A stretch of DNA of 64,000 nucleotides, from NCBI GenBank assembly GCA_964527735.1, contig CAZGPG010000017.1, positions 1 through 64,000 on the forward strand, in the 5' to 3' direction. The stretch comes from JBEBVQ01 sp964527735 (GTDB taxonomy: Bacteria > Bacteroidota > Bacteroidia > Chitinophagales > Chitinophagaceae). Every line of letters starts with the position of its first letter. Position 1 is the stretch's first letter. This document shows, piece by piece, positions 34,769 to 43,936 of this stretch. The position numbers and the translations under genes are program-made. The notes beneath the pieces were generated by a model. The model worked only from the letters and a program-made list of their open reading frames with translations. It was not told the origin of the DNA and searched no databases.

Positions 34769-35344
34769 TTAACCATTATCAATTACTCTCGCCCGCCAGG
34801 GTATTTCTTCTGCTCCGTTGATATGCGCGATATAACGTGCCAGCACAAACAAAAAGTCCGATAAGCGGTTCAGGTATTGTACGATCAGTTCGGGTACATG
34901 TTCGTTCTGCTCTTCGTTCATACCTACACAGAGACGCTCTGCCCGCCGGCAAACGCATCGTGCCACATGACAGGCTGATGCCGCCATATGACCGCCGGGT
35001 AAAATAAAAGACCTCATTTCCGGCAGCGTTTCATTCATCCGGTCAATAAGCTGCTCCAGGTATTTTACATCTTCGGGGTGCAGGTCCGGAAGCTTCATCT
35101 TCACTTCCTTGCCGGGAGATGTTGCCAGTTCGGAACCGATCGTGAACAGGCGATCCTGTATCTCCCTCAGCCATGTACTGATCTCCGCATTGGCGGCCAT
35201 ATCATTGACCAGGCCGATGTGGGAATTCAATTCGTCTACTGTGCCGTAGCTTTCGATACGGATATGGTTTTTGGGAACACGCACACCTCCGATCAGGCTG
35301 GTGCTGCCTTTATCTCCTGTTTTTGTGTATATTTTGAATGCCAT
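34769..35344 (-). CDS. PduO-type cob(I)alamin adenosyltransferase
   Basis: A 191-residue cytoplasmic enzyme that transfers the 5'-deoxyadenosyl group of ATP to cob(I)alamin, giving coenzyme B12. Motifs: the ATP-binding N-terminus YTKTGDKGSTSLIGG, ESYGTVDELNSHIGL, and ILPGGHMAASACHVARCVCRRAERL (the substrate helix with conserved Arg residues), then LIVQYLNRLSDFLFVLARY. ATG 35344 (MAFKIYTKTGD) gives the family length; the 35377 extension is unlikely. No B12 biosynthesis gene is nearby, so the cell probably uses scavenged cobalamin. Confidence 0.95.
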   Translation of the reverse strand: MAFKIYTKTGDKGSTSLIGGVRVPKNHIRIESYGTVDELNSHIGLVNDMAANAEISTWLREIQDRLFTIGSELATSPGKEVKMKLPDLHPEDVKYLEQLIDRMNETLPEMRSFILPGGHMAASACHVARCVCRRAERLCVGMNEEQNEHVPELIVQYLNRLSDFLFVLARYIAHINGAEEIPWRARVIDNG

Positions 35345-35378
35345 GATTGTTTGTTGAATCGTTAACTGTTTATTCATT

Positions 35379-35448
35379 TCGTAGTGTAGAGACGTAGCTG
35401 TAGAGACGTAGCATGCTACGTCTCTACAGCTACGTCTCTACACTACGA
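35379..35448. repeat. 70-bp perfect GTAGAGACG palindrome
   Basis: The two 35-base halves are exact reverse complements around GCATGC, with four GTAGAGACG (or complement) units. It lies between two same-strand genes and covers the last two codons and stop of the ABC ATPase gene. It is the same family as the elements at 11731 and 27416. Confidence 0.95.
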
Positions 35449-36109
35449 TGCCATCCCGTATCCGGATCACCCGTTGTGTATAGCGTGCAATATCTTCTTC
35501 GTGCGTGACCAGCATGACGGTATTGCCGTTTGCATGTATGGAGCCGAACAGGTCCATGATCTCTTCTGATGTTTTTGTGTCCAGGTTGCCCGTAGGTTCA
35601 TCTGCCAGGATCAGCGACGGGTTGTTGATCAGGGCGCGGGCTATAGCTACGCGCTGGCTTTGCCCTCCTGAAAGCTCGTTGGGCTTATGGTGCGCCCGGT
35701 CTGCAAGTCCTACTTTTTCCAGCATGGCAAGCGCCCGTTCATGCCGCTCTTTCTTTCCGATGCCCGCATAGATCAGCGGTACGGCTACATTCTCCCAGGC
35801 CGAAAGCCGGGGCAGCAGGTTGAATTGCTGGAACACAAATCCGATCTCCCGGTTGCGTATGTCCGCCAGTTCGTTACTGCTCATCCTGCTGACGTCTTTG
35901 TCGTTGAGCAGATATTGTCCGGATGTAGGCGTATCAAGGCATCCGATGATGTTCATCAGGGTAGATTTTCCCGACCCCGAAGGACCCATCAGTGCGACAT
36001 ACTCGTTTTTCATAAGCGTCAGTTGCACGCCATTTAATACTGGCAAAGCCTGCCTGCCCAGGAAATAACTTTTATGTATGTCAATGAGCCGGATTACCTC
36101 TTTTTTCAT
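35438..36109 (-). CDS. ABC transporter ATP-binding protein (MacB/LolD-like)
   Basis: A 223-residue ATPase. It has the Walker A MGPSGSGKSTL, the Q-loop GFVFQQFNLLP, the signature motif LSGGQSQRVAIARAL (Q for the usual E in LSGGQ-Q is normal here), Walker B LILADEPTGNLD and the H-loop VTHEE. The NLD after Walker B and the short length fit the MacB/LolD/FtsE group, which exports macrolides or lipoproteins or works in cell division. No permease gene is next to it, so its partner must be elsewhere. ATG 36109 (MKKEVIRLIDIHKSYFLG) is the natural start. The last codons lie inside the palindrome. Confidence 0.93.
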   Translation of the reverse strand: MKKEVIRLIDIHKSYFLGRQALPVLNGVQLTLMKNEYVALMGPSGSGKSTLMNIIGCLDTPTSGQYLLNDKDVSRMSSNELADIRNREIGFVFQQFNLLPRLSAWENVAVPLIYAGIGKKERHERALAMLEKVGLADRAHHKPNELSGGQSQRVAIARALINNPSLILADEPTGNLDTKTSEEIMDLFGSIHANGNTVMLVTHEEDIARYTQRVIRIRDGIVV

Positions 36110-36200
36110 ATTGCAATTTGCTCCGGAACAGGAGATTTTCAAAAATAGCTATAATTTCACACAGTCCCGGTACCACCCGTGACGCGGCCAAACATTTTGT

Positions 36201-37028
36201 ATGATTTCCTTTCCTAACTGTAAGATCAATATCGGCCTGTTTGTGACCGGGCGCCGGGCAGACGGTTATCACGATCTTGAAACGGTTTTCTATCCCCTTT
36301 CGCTCAGGGACGCGCTTGAAATAATACCGTCTCCATCGGGTATGATTTCTTTCCACCCAGAGGGCCTGCCGGTGCAAGGCAGCATTTCCGGCAACCTGGT
36401 GATGAAGGCTTACCGGTTGTTACAGTTGCGTTATCCGGAACGGGTGAAGCCGCTGGAAATATGGCTGTATAAAAACATACCGATGGGTGCCGGTCTGGGT
36501 GGCGGCTCGGCAGACGGTGCGTTTATGCTGCGGCTGCTCAATGATTATTTTGATCTGCGGCTTGATCAGCCGGAGTTGGTAGCTCTGGCGCTGCAGCTGG
36601 GCAGTGATTGTCCGTTTTTTATTTACAATACGCCGCAATTTGCTACCGGCCGGGGAGAGCATATGACGCCGGTTTCACTTGACTTGTCTGGTTATCGGGT
36701 TCGTCTGGTTTGTCCTGATGTGCATGTATCTACGGCGGCCGCATTCCGGATGATTGAACCTCGTCAGGCAGGGGTTGATCTCAGCAAGCTTGGTCAACTT
36801 CCGGTAGCAGAATGGAAGGAGGTAATTGTCAATGATTTTGAGGCGCCTGTTTTTGGTGTGCACCCGATCCTCCGTGAAATAAAAGATCAGCTGTATGCGC
36901 AGGGGGCGGTGTATGCTTCTATGAGCGGGAGCGGCTCGGCGTTGTACGGTATTTTCCCCGAAGGGAAAGAATTGCAGCCCTTGTCTGTATCCGTACCCTT
37001 CGCAGAGTACACCCTTACGGGTAATTAG
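36201..37028 (+). CDS. ispE: 4-diphosphocytidyl-2-C-methyl-D-erythritol kinase
   Basis: A 275-residue GHMP kinase of the non-mevalonate isoprenoid pathway; it phosphorylates CDP-ME. Seen: PNCKINIGLFVTGRRADGYHDLETVF (the family opener, with a Lys and Asn near the substrate site), the ATP loop IPMGAGLGGGSADGAF, LGSDCPFFIYNTPQFATGRGE, and the late glycine motif MSGSGSALYGIFP. It is slightly shorter than E. coli IspE, as is usual in Bacteroidota. Divergent from the ABC ATPase gene with about 90 bases between them. Confidence 0.96.
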   Translation: MISFPNCKINIGLFVTGRRADGYHDLETVFYPLSLRDALEIIPSPSGMISFHPEGLPVQGSISGNLVMKAYRLLQLRYPERVKPLEIWLYKNIPMGAGLGGGSADGAFMLRLLNDYFDLRLDQPELVALALQLGSDCPFFIYNTPQFATGRGEHMTPVSLDLSGYRVRLVCPDVHVSTAAAFRMIEPRQAGVDLSKLGQLPVAEWKEVIVNDFEAPVFGVHPILREIKDQLYAQGAVYASMSGSGSALYGIFPEGKELQPLSVSVPFAEYTLTGN

Positions 37029-37262
37029 GTATTCAATCCTCACCCCTCAATCCTCATCCCTGATTAATAATCCCCCGGCGAATGACCGGATGATGCCACA
37101 AGCAATGGTGTATCGCTGTCTGCGTGTAAGTGATTCACTCATTTTTTAAAATGAGTGATCTCCTGAAACATTCGGGTTTATGGCTCACTAATTTTGTTTG
37201 GTGAATGATCAATGTGAAATGAGTGGGAAAGAAGGCGCAAAATAAATACAGGATTCAAATCA
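37029..37262 (+). other. Upstream region of the 37263 cargo gene
   Basis: 234 bases. The first 45 contain direct CAATCCTCACCCCT/CAATCCTCATCCCT words after ispE. Next comes the strong palindrome at 37135-37158, then a weaker copy of its halves (TCACTAATTTT at 37185, AAATGAGTG at 37217). No gene is visible; it looks regulatory. Confidence 0.5.
37135..37158. promoter_or_regulatory. Operator-like palindrome TCACTCATTTT-TT-AAAATGAGTGA
   Basis: Two perfect 11-base arms around a TT spacer. One or both half-sites recur in degenerate form within 70 bases downstream (37185-37195, 37217-37225). It lies about 105 bases before the cargo gene at 37263, in a position to bind a dimeric regulator. A terminator for ispE is less likely because 105 bases of other sequence separate it from the ispE stop. 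Confidence 0.5.
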
Positions 37263-39065
37263 ATGTTTATCATGAATAATCGTATATATATGCTCCCCTG
37301 TTTGTGTTTTATCTTTTTAATGTCTGTCGTTAGCCTGCCTGTTAACGGGCAAACCTGGCATTATGCTGCCGTTACCGGCGGCGATAAAGCGGATTATATG
37401 GGGGGAATGGTCAGTGACGGGAACGGTTCCGTTGTCCTGGCAAGCGGGTTCCGGGGAAGCAGCGTATATGGCGACAGCATATTCACAGCGGCCTCAGCTA
37501 CGGGGTTAGACCAGGTCGTCACTTGGTTTGACAACCGCGGAAAGATTTTGTGGACGAAACATTTCCCGGTTGATTTGCAGAACGGGTATACGTACAATGA
37601 AGTGCCTGTTTGCGTGGATATGGACATGGAGAAAAATGTATATGCTACCGGCACCCTCTATTACAACGTTGATTTCCGGATAGATAGCGTGCAATTTAAG
37701 CAGGAAATTAACAAGGGCAGATGTTTCATAACATCATTGGATTCTTCAGGTAAGGTCAGATGGGTGCAGTTTATTGACAAGCATGAGATATATATGCATA
37801 ATGCGTTCCGGTCCATTAAGATTTTGCGGTCGGGAGATATCCTGGTATTGGGAGAGGGGGAAGATCTTTTGGGACTGGGAAAACGAAGGAGAAAGGCATA
37901 TCTGGCGCTTTTTACAAACAACGGGCAGGAAAAATGGTTTACTACCATACCCGGGGAAGACACGGGTAAACAGATCGCCTTTGGCGCAGGCCACCTGTAT
38001 GAGGATCTGTCGGGTAATATCTATATCGCCGGAAGAAATTCGCTGACAACAGGAGTTTACGCGTCTGTCAACGATGAGCACATGTCTCAGCCCGGCATAT
38101 ACCTGGCTAAATTTACGGGATCCGGCACACATATATGGACACGCCTTAACCCGGACAGCACACAGAGCAATAATGTGATAGAAGACAAATTTGCCCGGGT
38201 GCTGGCGCTGCACGGCAACGGGACGGACAGGCTCTACTGTTATTTCGCCAATGACAAAAAAAGCCAGGATTTCGGTAACGGGTTGGTATTTAGCGCCGAT
38301 AAGACCTGCCGGGCAGGCTATCATACGGTGTTGGATACATCGGGGGCTGTTATTTCCATGTCCCCTTTTTCGATGCTTTATGACGGCCCGGACCGCTATT
38401 CGGGAATCGTGGCCGAAGAGACCTTTGCTTTCAACAGTTGCATCTATAACGACGACGGCAGCTTCGAGCTTGCCGGTACGATGATCGGCAGGAATGAGCT
38501 GCGGAACGGTTTGGTGCTGGTTTCCGATTCGGGCACTATGAAAAAGAATACGAAAGATGCCGTGTTCCTGGGGCTGAATGCGGATTTTACATTAAAGAGC
38601 TTCACCTGCAATACGGGATCCGGAGAAGAACAGGGATATATCCTGAACAGGATTAGTCCCGGGACGTTCGCCATGGCCGGCCTGTTTCGTTCCTCCGGCG
38701 GCGCTTATACTAAGCTGGGGGATTCGCTCTTTACTTCAAAAGGCACTACCGACGCCGACATCTTTGTGGCGTCTTTCACCCCGGAATTATACAGGGAAGA
38801 GGAAAACGGTATTGCATCACAGGCCGCAAACGGTTTCCCGGTTGCGGTATATCCGAATCCCGCATCGGAATATTTACATGTGGACCTACCGCAGGCGGGC
38901 GATTTCCATATGCGGTTGCTTGACCCTGCGGGGAAAATTTTATCGGTCCAAAGACTGAAAGGGGGCAGCAATCTTGTGCCATTGGCGGACCTGCCTTCCG
39001 GTATGTACCTGCTCCATCTGACGGACGGGGCGCACAACATAGTACGTAAAGTATCATTATACTAA
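37263..39065 (+). CDS. T9SS-secreted propeller-like protein, type A sorting domain
   Basis: A 600-residue secreted protein. The start could be Met1 or Met4; the signal peptide runs to SLPVNG-QTW. The body (about 30-510) has roughly seven loose repeats with a GNxYxxG core (SDGNGSVVLASG, MEKNVYATG, RSGDILVLGEG, DLSGNIYIAG and others), alternating with WFDNRGKILWTKHF-type strands. It is therefore likely a divergent propeller related to the one encoded next. The C-terminus is a type A sorting domain (VAVYPNPASEYLHVDL ... LPSGMYLLHLTDGAHNIVRKVSLY). The upstream palindrome may control it. The ligand is unknown. Confidence 0.87.
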   Translation: MFIMNNRIYMLPCLCFIFLMSVVSLPVNGQTWHYAAVTGGDKADYMGGMVSDGNGSVVLASGFRGSSVYGDSIFTAASATGLDQVVTWFDNRGKILWTKHFPVDLQNGYTYNEVPVCVDMDMEKNVYATGTLYYNVDFRIDSVQFKQEINKGRCFITSLDSSGKVRWVQFIDKHEIYMHNAFRSIKILRSGDILVLGEGEDLLGLGKRRRKAYLALFTNNGQEKWFTTIPGEDTGKQIAFGAGHLYEDLSGNIYIAGRNSLTTGVYASVNDEHMSQPGIYLAKFTGSGTHIWTRLNPDSTQSNNVIEDKFARVLALHGNGTDRLYCYFANDKKSQDFGNGLVFSADKTCRAGYHTVLDTSGAVISMSPFSMLYDGPDRYSGIVAEETFAFNSCIYNDDGSFELAGTMIGRNELRNGLVLVSDSGTMKKNTKDAVFLGLNADFTLKSFTCNTGSGEEQGYILNRISPGTFAMAGLFRSSGGAYTKLGDSLFTSKGTTDADIFVASFTPELYREEENGIASQAANGFPVAVYPNPASEYLHVDLPQAGDFHMRLLDPAGKILSVQRLKGGSNLVPLADLPSGMYLLHLTDGAHNIVRKVSLY

Positions 39066-39114
39066 ATCCTTGTTTATAATAATCCAATTATTAACCACAA
39101 TAAAACTAAAAACA

Positions 39115-41151
39115 ATGAATCGAAAGACTACCTTAAGTTCGGTACTGGTTATGATGCTCAGCGTATGTCTTATGACCATGGGGTCGAAGAGAAGTATTGC
39201 CCAGCATGACATTTACCCTGAGTGGCTGCAAACAATCAAAGGGCCTAATCCCCAACTGGCGTATGCCGTTTGTGCGGATGCGGCGGGCAATGTATATACT
39301 ACGGGGTATATCCGGGATACGGTTAACATCACCTCTTCTTCCGGAGCTCCCGGGCAGCTCTTCACCCTGGGCAGTGGTGATGCCTTCGTTACCAAGCATG
39401 ACCGGAAAGGAGTATTACTATGGCAAAAGGGTATTGGTGGCGCCAGTGGAAATATTGATATGGGAAAGGCGATTCACGCGGATGATTTTGGGAATGTATA
39501 TGTGGTCGGTGGATTTCAGGATTCTATGATTTCGCCTTTAGGAGATACTATTTACTCCAACGGGGGGCAGGATTTCTTTATTCTCAAGCTCAATGCTGCA
39601 AGCGGAGATGCCAGTTGGATCAGGACAATAGGTGGTACACGTGTGTCCAGCCTGAGCGATGATGCACGGGGGGTGGTGGTAGATGCGAACGGAGACGTGA
39701 TCGTGCGCGGCTTTTTTACCGGGCAGGTGGATTTCAACCCCGCCGGTACACCGGTCGTGGAAACCTCAATACCCACAGCTAATGATATCAACCACTTTGT
39801 CCTGAAAATGGACAGCACCGGTATCCTTAAGTGGCTGAGAACGTATGAGAATACAAGGAATAACGCTCCCGAAGACGCGCTGACATGCGATCCGCAGGGT
39901 AATATATATGTTGGGTTCAATTTTTTAGGGACTGTGGATTTTAACCCCGGCGGCAGCGGCGGGATCCGTACCGGAACGGGGACCACAGCCACCGTTAAGC
40001 CGGAGGAAGCGGCTGTATTGAAGCTTGATGCCAACGGTGATTTTGTATGGGTGCAGGCATTCGGCGGTGCCAAAGGTGATATAGTGGGCGGGCTGGCCTA
40101 TGCGCCTTCGGGTCATCTCTACGTGTCAGGGTATATTAACGATACCTGTTATTTCCCCGGCCTGGATTCCGTAATTATACCATACGCTGTAAATGCGTCT
40201 TACTTTGCGAAACTGGATACTGCGGGTACTTTTAAATGGGTACGGATATTTTCAAATAAACAGGCATCAAAGGCGTACGGGGTCGTCGTAGACCAGGCAG
40301 AGCAGGTATTTGTAGCCGGTACCTTCCGGGATACCATGGATTTTAACCCCCTCGGGACGGATACTGTCATAAGGTATGGTCATCCTACATTGGGCAACGC
40401 CAATGAGCTTTATCTCGTCAAATATGATTCTGCCGGCGAGTATTTGTCCATTCATACGTTTGGCAACTCTGTAGCCAGTACCGCCAGTCAGACGACCAAC
40501 GGTCTGATGAATTCGGCCACCCCCTGGGGAATAGGCATGGATCATGAAGGCAGTGTTTTCCTTTGCGGTTATTATGCCGGGAATGTAGCGTTCGGCTACA
40601 CGAGAGACAGCGTACTGCTGGAGGATACGGCGATAGTGGGCAGTTATGACGCATATGTCCTGAAAATCGGCGGATTATGCAGCATTCTCCGCACGGCGCC
40701 CGATATATCCGTGGATAGTTTTGAGCTTAGCTCCCTTCATACGCATTACGCTTACCGGTGGCTGCTGAACGGGGATACGATACCCGGCGCTACAAGCAAT
40801 ATATACACCGTAACGGAGAACGGGGACTACCAGCTTGTGGTTGAAAATGAGCACGGATGTCGTGATACTTCGGGCATATATAATGTGAATAACATTTTTG
40901 TTCGTGATATGGACCGGGGAAAATTTGCAATATCTTTTTATCCCAATCCCGTAGATGATGTTTTATATATAAAAACTGACAGAGATATTCGATTGAAAAT
41001 TATGGGGATGGACGGCAGAGTATACTTCGAAAGACAGGGTAATGCTCCCATACCCATTGCAGATTTTGCAGACGGAGTTTATATGCTGCAGGTATCGGAT
41101 ACCGAGGGAAGATTCCTCCTTACAGACCGTTTCCTTAAGATCAGCCGCTAA
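39115..41151 (+). CDS. T9SS-secreted seven-blade propeller protein
   Basis: A 678-residue secreted protein. ATG 39115 (MNRKTTLSSVLVMMLSVCLMTMG) opens a signal peptide; the frame from 39070 runs through the intergenic gap and is rejected. Seven repeats of the type DAAGNVYTTGY / FVTKHDRKGVLLWQKGIGG fill about residues 30-540, with ADFNPGG-like turns (VDFNPGGSGG, MDFNPLGTD) shared with the 546 and 3067 proteins. An Ig-like stalk (YAYRWLLNGDTIPGATSN) and a type A sorting domain (ISFYPNPVDDVLYI ... FADGVYMLQVSDTEGRFLL) follow. It starts 49 bases after the preceding cargo gene and is followed by a strong terminator. Confidence 0.92.
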   Translation: MNRKTTLSSVLVMMLSVCLMTMGSKRSIAQHDIYPEWLQTIKGPNPQLAYAVCADAAGNVYTTGYIRDTVNITSSSGAPGQLFTLGSGDAFVTKHDRKGVLLWQKGIGGASGNIDMGKAIHADDFGNVYVVGGFQDSMISPLGDTIYSNGGQDFFILKLNAASGDASWIRTIGGTRVSSLSDDARGVVVDANGDVIVRGFFTGQVDFNPAGTPVVETSIPTANDINHFVLKMDSTGILKWLRTYENTRNNAPEDALTCDPQGNIYVGFNFLGTVDFNPGGSGGIRTGTGTTATVKPEEAAVLKLDANGDFVWVQAFGGAKGDIVGGLAYAPSGHLYVSGYINDTCYFPGLDSVIIPYAVNASYFAKLDTAGTFKWVRIFSNKQASKAYGVVVDQAEQVFVAGTFRDTMDFNPLGTDTVIRYGHPTLGNANELYLVKYDSAGEYLSIHTFGNSVASTASQTTNGLMNSATPWGIGMDHEGSVFLCGYYAGNVAFGYTRDSVLLEDTAIVGSYDAYVLKIGGLCSILRTAPDISVDSFELSSLHTHYAYRWLLNGDTIPGATSNIYTVTENGDYQLVVENEHGCRDTSGIYNVNNIFVRDMDRGKFAISFYPNPVDDVLYIKTDRDIRLKIMGMDGRVYFERQGNAPIPIADFADGVYMLQVSDTEGRFLLTDRFLKISR

Positions 41152-41168
41152 AAGCACCGGTCGCATAA

Positions 41169-41210
41169 ATCCCCCCTGTGAGCCAATTTTGTATGGCTTG
41201 CAGGGGGGAT
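41169..41210 (+). terminator. Terminator after the 39115 cargo gene
   Basis: ATCCCCCCTG pairs perfectly with CAGGGGGGAT, with an inner AGCCA/TGGCT stem, followed by a moderately T-rich stretch (GTTATTGTATT). Confidence 0.75.
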
Positions 41211-41342
41211 GTTATTGTATTACCCGGCTAAAACAATCTCTTGAGTAAATGCCGCTGTGCATACAATCTATATCGATTATCGAAAAAAATGTACTTTTAC
41301 TATTGCCTGTATAGTCGGGTTTTTCCGTTTATGGTGCCTGTT

Positions 41343-43283
41343 ATGAAGCAATACAGTATTTATCTTTTTGTTCTGTGGTGTTTGATCAGCCTTGCAAACA
41401 AAAATATATATGCTTATGATAATCCGGAGGACACATTCAGGTTGAAGTATGCGATGAAGCCGCCGCCCTATTTCCCCAGTTACGGGCCGATGCAATCTCT
41501 TGATCCTTTGCTGCCGCTTCAGGTGAAATTGATTATTACCGGTAGGAAATTGCGGGAAAAAGGATTTAATGATGAAGCGCTTACTTATTTCCAGGCGGCA
41601 ATTCCTTTCATTGTTATGGATGGCCGGCAGATAGACATTCACGAGTATGGCCCCGTATTGGGCAATATCGGGACGGTCTATTATCAGAAAGGAGATTATG
41701 AAAAGGCAATTGCAACTCATCTTGCATCATTAGATCATATTCACGATGAAAATATCAGGGCTACCCAATACGTAAACATCGGGGTTCTGTTTGATAACAT
41801 CGGAGTCTATGATAAGGCACTGCAGTACTATGACAAGGCTTTACCCGTTTTTGAACGTAACCGGTTGCCGCTATGGTTAGGCACCACTATGGCTTGGAAG
41901 GGGGCTCTTTTTAATGCCAGGAAAAAGCCTGATAGCGCGCTATACATATACCATAAGGCATACAATATTTTTAAGACTATTGATGAAGGCCATATCAATC
42001 TGTCGGATGTAATGGCAATGACACTCAACAATATGTCCAGTGCTTATTTATCCATAGATCAGGTTGATTCGGCCTCGAAGTATCTGGAAAAAGCGATGGA
42101 AAAATTCCAGAAATCGTCCACCTATACCCAGTGTTATATCCTTACTACTTTGGGGGCGATCTATGAACGGAAAGGAGATTATAAAAATGCAATAAGGTAT
42201 GTTGAATTTGCATTAGAGAACGCCAGGCATTCCGAATTCAAGGCCATTGCGATGAATCTGCATAAAAATCTTTCCGATCTGTATGGTAAGGTCAGGCAAT
42301 ATGAAAATGCCTGGCGACATGAACAAAAATTCAACGCACTAAACGAAGAAACTTTTAACAAAGAAGTATTTGATCAAACCGCCCGGCAGGAGCATAAATA
42401 CCAACTCGCATTAAAAGACAAGGAAATTGCAGAAAAGGAGCTCCAGATCCATGTGCAGAAAAACCGCATCCGGGAGAAAAACATAATGATCATAGCTTTT
42501 GGTAGCGGTGCATTGCTGCTGGGAGCGCTGTTTCTGATCCTTTACCGCAGCAACAGGCACAAGCAGAAGCTCCAGAAAGTCACTATCCAGAATATGTTGC
42601 AGCAGCAGGAGATTCTGCGGTTACATGCACGGGCGGAAGGTAAAGAGCAGGAACGCAGCCGTATTGCATGTGAGCTGCATGATGGTATCGTATCGCAGCT
42701 TCTGTCGCTGAGGCTCCAGCTTACAGCGGTACAGGAGCATAAAGAGATCATTCATCAGGAGGATTTGACGGATGTAGTGCAACAGTTGGAAGAAACTACC
42801 CGCGACCTGCGTAAAACCGCGCATAATCTGATGCCGGACCTGCTCATGAAGCATGGCCTGGTCTATTCGGTAGCGGCACTTTGTGAAAAAATTATGTCCG
42901 GTACGCATATTATGCTCAACTTCCAGTCATATGGTGCATTGCCGTCGTTGAGCCGGGATGTGGAATTATCCTTGTTCCGGATGATACAGGAGCTGATACA
43001 GAATGTGCTCAAACACGCGCAGGCAACAGAGATACTGGTACAGCTCGCCTGCCGCGAATCGTCTCTTAATATTACAGTAGAAGATAACGGGGTTGGTATT
43101 TCAGAAAATCTTTTGCAACAGGAGTCTGAGATGTTTTTCAGAAGTCTCAGGCAAAGGATATCAGATATGGGAGGCAAAGGCTTCATAGATGTTAAAAGAA
43201 ATGCAGTGGCCGGAACAACCATATACCTTGAATTTGACTTGAATACGCTAACTTTCAGTGCAGTCAATCAGGAATATAAATGA
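41343..43283 (+). CDS. TPR sensor histidine kinase (HisKA_3 family)
   Basis: A 646-residue sensor. The signal-like segment (MKQYSIYLFVLWCLISLANKNIYA) precedes about six tetratricopeptide repeats (about 60-350), presumably periplasmic. A coiled coil (KEIAEKELQIHVQKNRIREKN) and one transmembrane helix (IMIIAFGSGALLLGALFLILY) lead to a cytoplasmic HisKA_3 domain with phospho-accepting His446 in CELHDG. The ATPase domain has the N-box (ELIQNVLKHA) and G1 box (EDNGVGIS), but the usual second glycine box (GxGLxNIxxR) reads MFFRSLRQRISDMGG. ATG 41343 is preferred; longer in-frame starts lie in a T-rich leader. Its stop overlaps the next regulator start (ATGA), and the two form a system. It is paralogous to the kinase at 44624-46735. 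Confidence 0.9.
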   Translation: MKQYSIYLFVLWCLISLANKNIYAYDNPEDTFRLKYAMKPPPYFPSYGPMQSLDPLLPLQVKLIITGRKLREKGFNDEALTYFQAAIPFIVMDGRQIDIHEYGPVLGNIGTVYYQKGDYEKAIATHLASLDHIHDENIRATQYVNIGVLFDNIGVYDKALQYYDKALPVFERNRLPLWLGTTMAWKGALFNARKKPDSALYIYHKAYNIFKTIDEGHINLSDVMAMTLNNMSSAYLSIDQVDSASKYLEKAMEKFQKSSTYTQCYILTTLGAIYERKGDYKNAIRYVEFALENARHSEFKAIAMNLHKNLSDLYGKVRQYENAWRHEQKFNALNEETFNKEVFDQTARQEHKYQLALKDKEIAEKELQIHVQKNRIREKNIMIIAFGSGALLLGALFLILYRSNRHKQKLQKVTIQNMLQQQEILRLHARAEGKEQERSRIACELHDGIVSQLLSLRLQLTAVQEHKEIIHQEDLTDVVQQLEETTRDLRKTAHNLMPDLLMKHGLVYSVAALCEKIMSGTHIMLNFQSYGALPSLSRDVELSLFRMIQELIQNVLKHAQATEILVQLACRESSLNITVEDNGVGISENLLQQESEMFFRSLRQRISDMGGKGFIDVKRNAVAGTTIYLEFDLNTLTFSAVNQEYK

Positions 43284-43936
43284 GTAAGTGTATAAAGATT
43301 GCTATTGCCGATGACCATATGATGGTCATACAGGGTGTGCAGCGCGTACTTGAAGTCTGCGAAGGCTTTAATATTACCGGCATTTACAAAAATGCCGGGG
43401 CATTGCTTGCCGGTCTCAGGGTGCAGGAAAATGTCCCTGATGTATTGCTGCTTGACGTACAGCTTCCCGATAAAATGGGTTATGAGATTGCAGAAGAGCT
43501 GAACCGGAATTATCCGCAGATGAGCATTCTGGTATTAAGCGGAGTAGACTCGAATTACTTCATACAAACCATGATCAGGCAGGGGTGCCGGGGATATCTG
43601 CTAAAAGGGAATACAGACAGTTCGCTCCTTATTTCGGCGATAAAGTCGGTATATGCAGGCGAACTATTTATCGATCCATCGGTAAAGGAACAATTATTTG
43701 TGAATATGCTGCATAGTCAGCGTAAGGCTACCCATACATTTGCCAGACTGACAGAACGCGAGAAAGAAGTGCTGCAGCTTATCATACAGGAATATGGGAA
43801 TATGGAGATCGCCGAAAAGCTGAATATCAGTCTGAGAACAGTAGAGAACCACAAATATAATCTGCAGCAAAAGCTGAATGCAAAGAATACAGTCGGCTTG
43901 GTTAAGGCCGCCCTGCACATGGGTATCTTGCGGTGA
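43280..43936 (+). CDS. NarL/FixJ-family response regulator paired with the 41343 kinase
   Basis: A 218-residue regulator overlapping the kinase gene by four bases (translational coupling). The receiver domain has DD at residues 11-12, phosphoacceptor Asp59 in VLLLDVQLPD, and the switch region VLSGVDSN, GYLLKGN. The LuxR helix-turn-helix is LTEREKEVLQLIIQEYGNMEIAEKLNISLRTVENHKYN. Nothing in the sequence shows its targets, although the neighbouring cargo genes are obvious candidates. It is a close paralog of the regulator at 44008-44649. Confidence 0.94.
   Translation: MSKCIKIAIADDHMMVIQGVQRVLEVCEGFNITGIYKNAGALLAGLRVQENVPDVLLLDVQLPDKMGYEIAEELNRNYPQMSILVLSGVDSNYFIQTMIRQGCRGYLLKGNTDSSLLISAIKSVYAGELFIDPSVKEQLFVNMLHSQRKATHTFARLTEREKEVLQLIIQEYGNMEIAEKLNISLRTVENHKYNLQQKLNAKNTVGLVKAALHMGILR

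Noticed and set aside
11731..35448. GTAGAGACG repeats as a CRISPR array
   Set aside because: Copies are single, kilobases apart, fully palindromic and lack spacers or cas genes.
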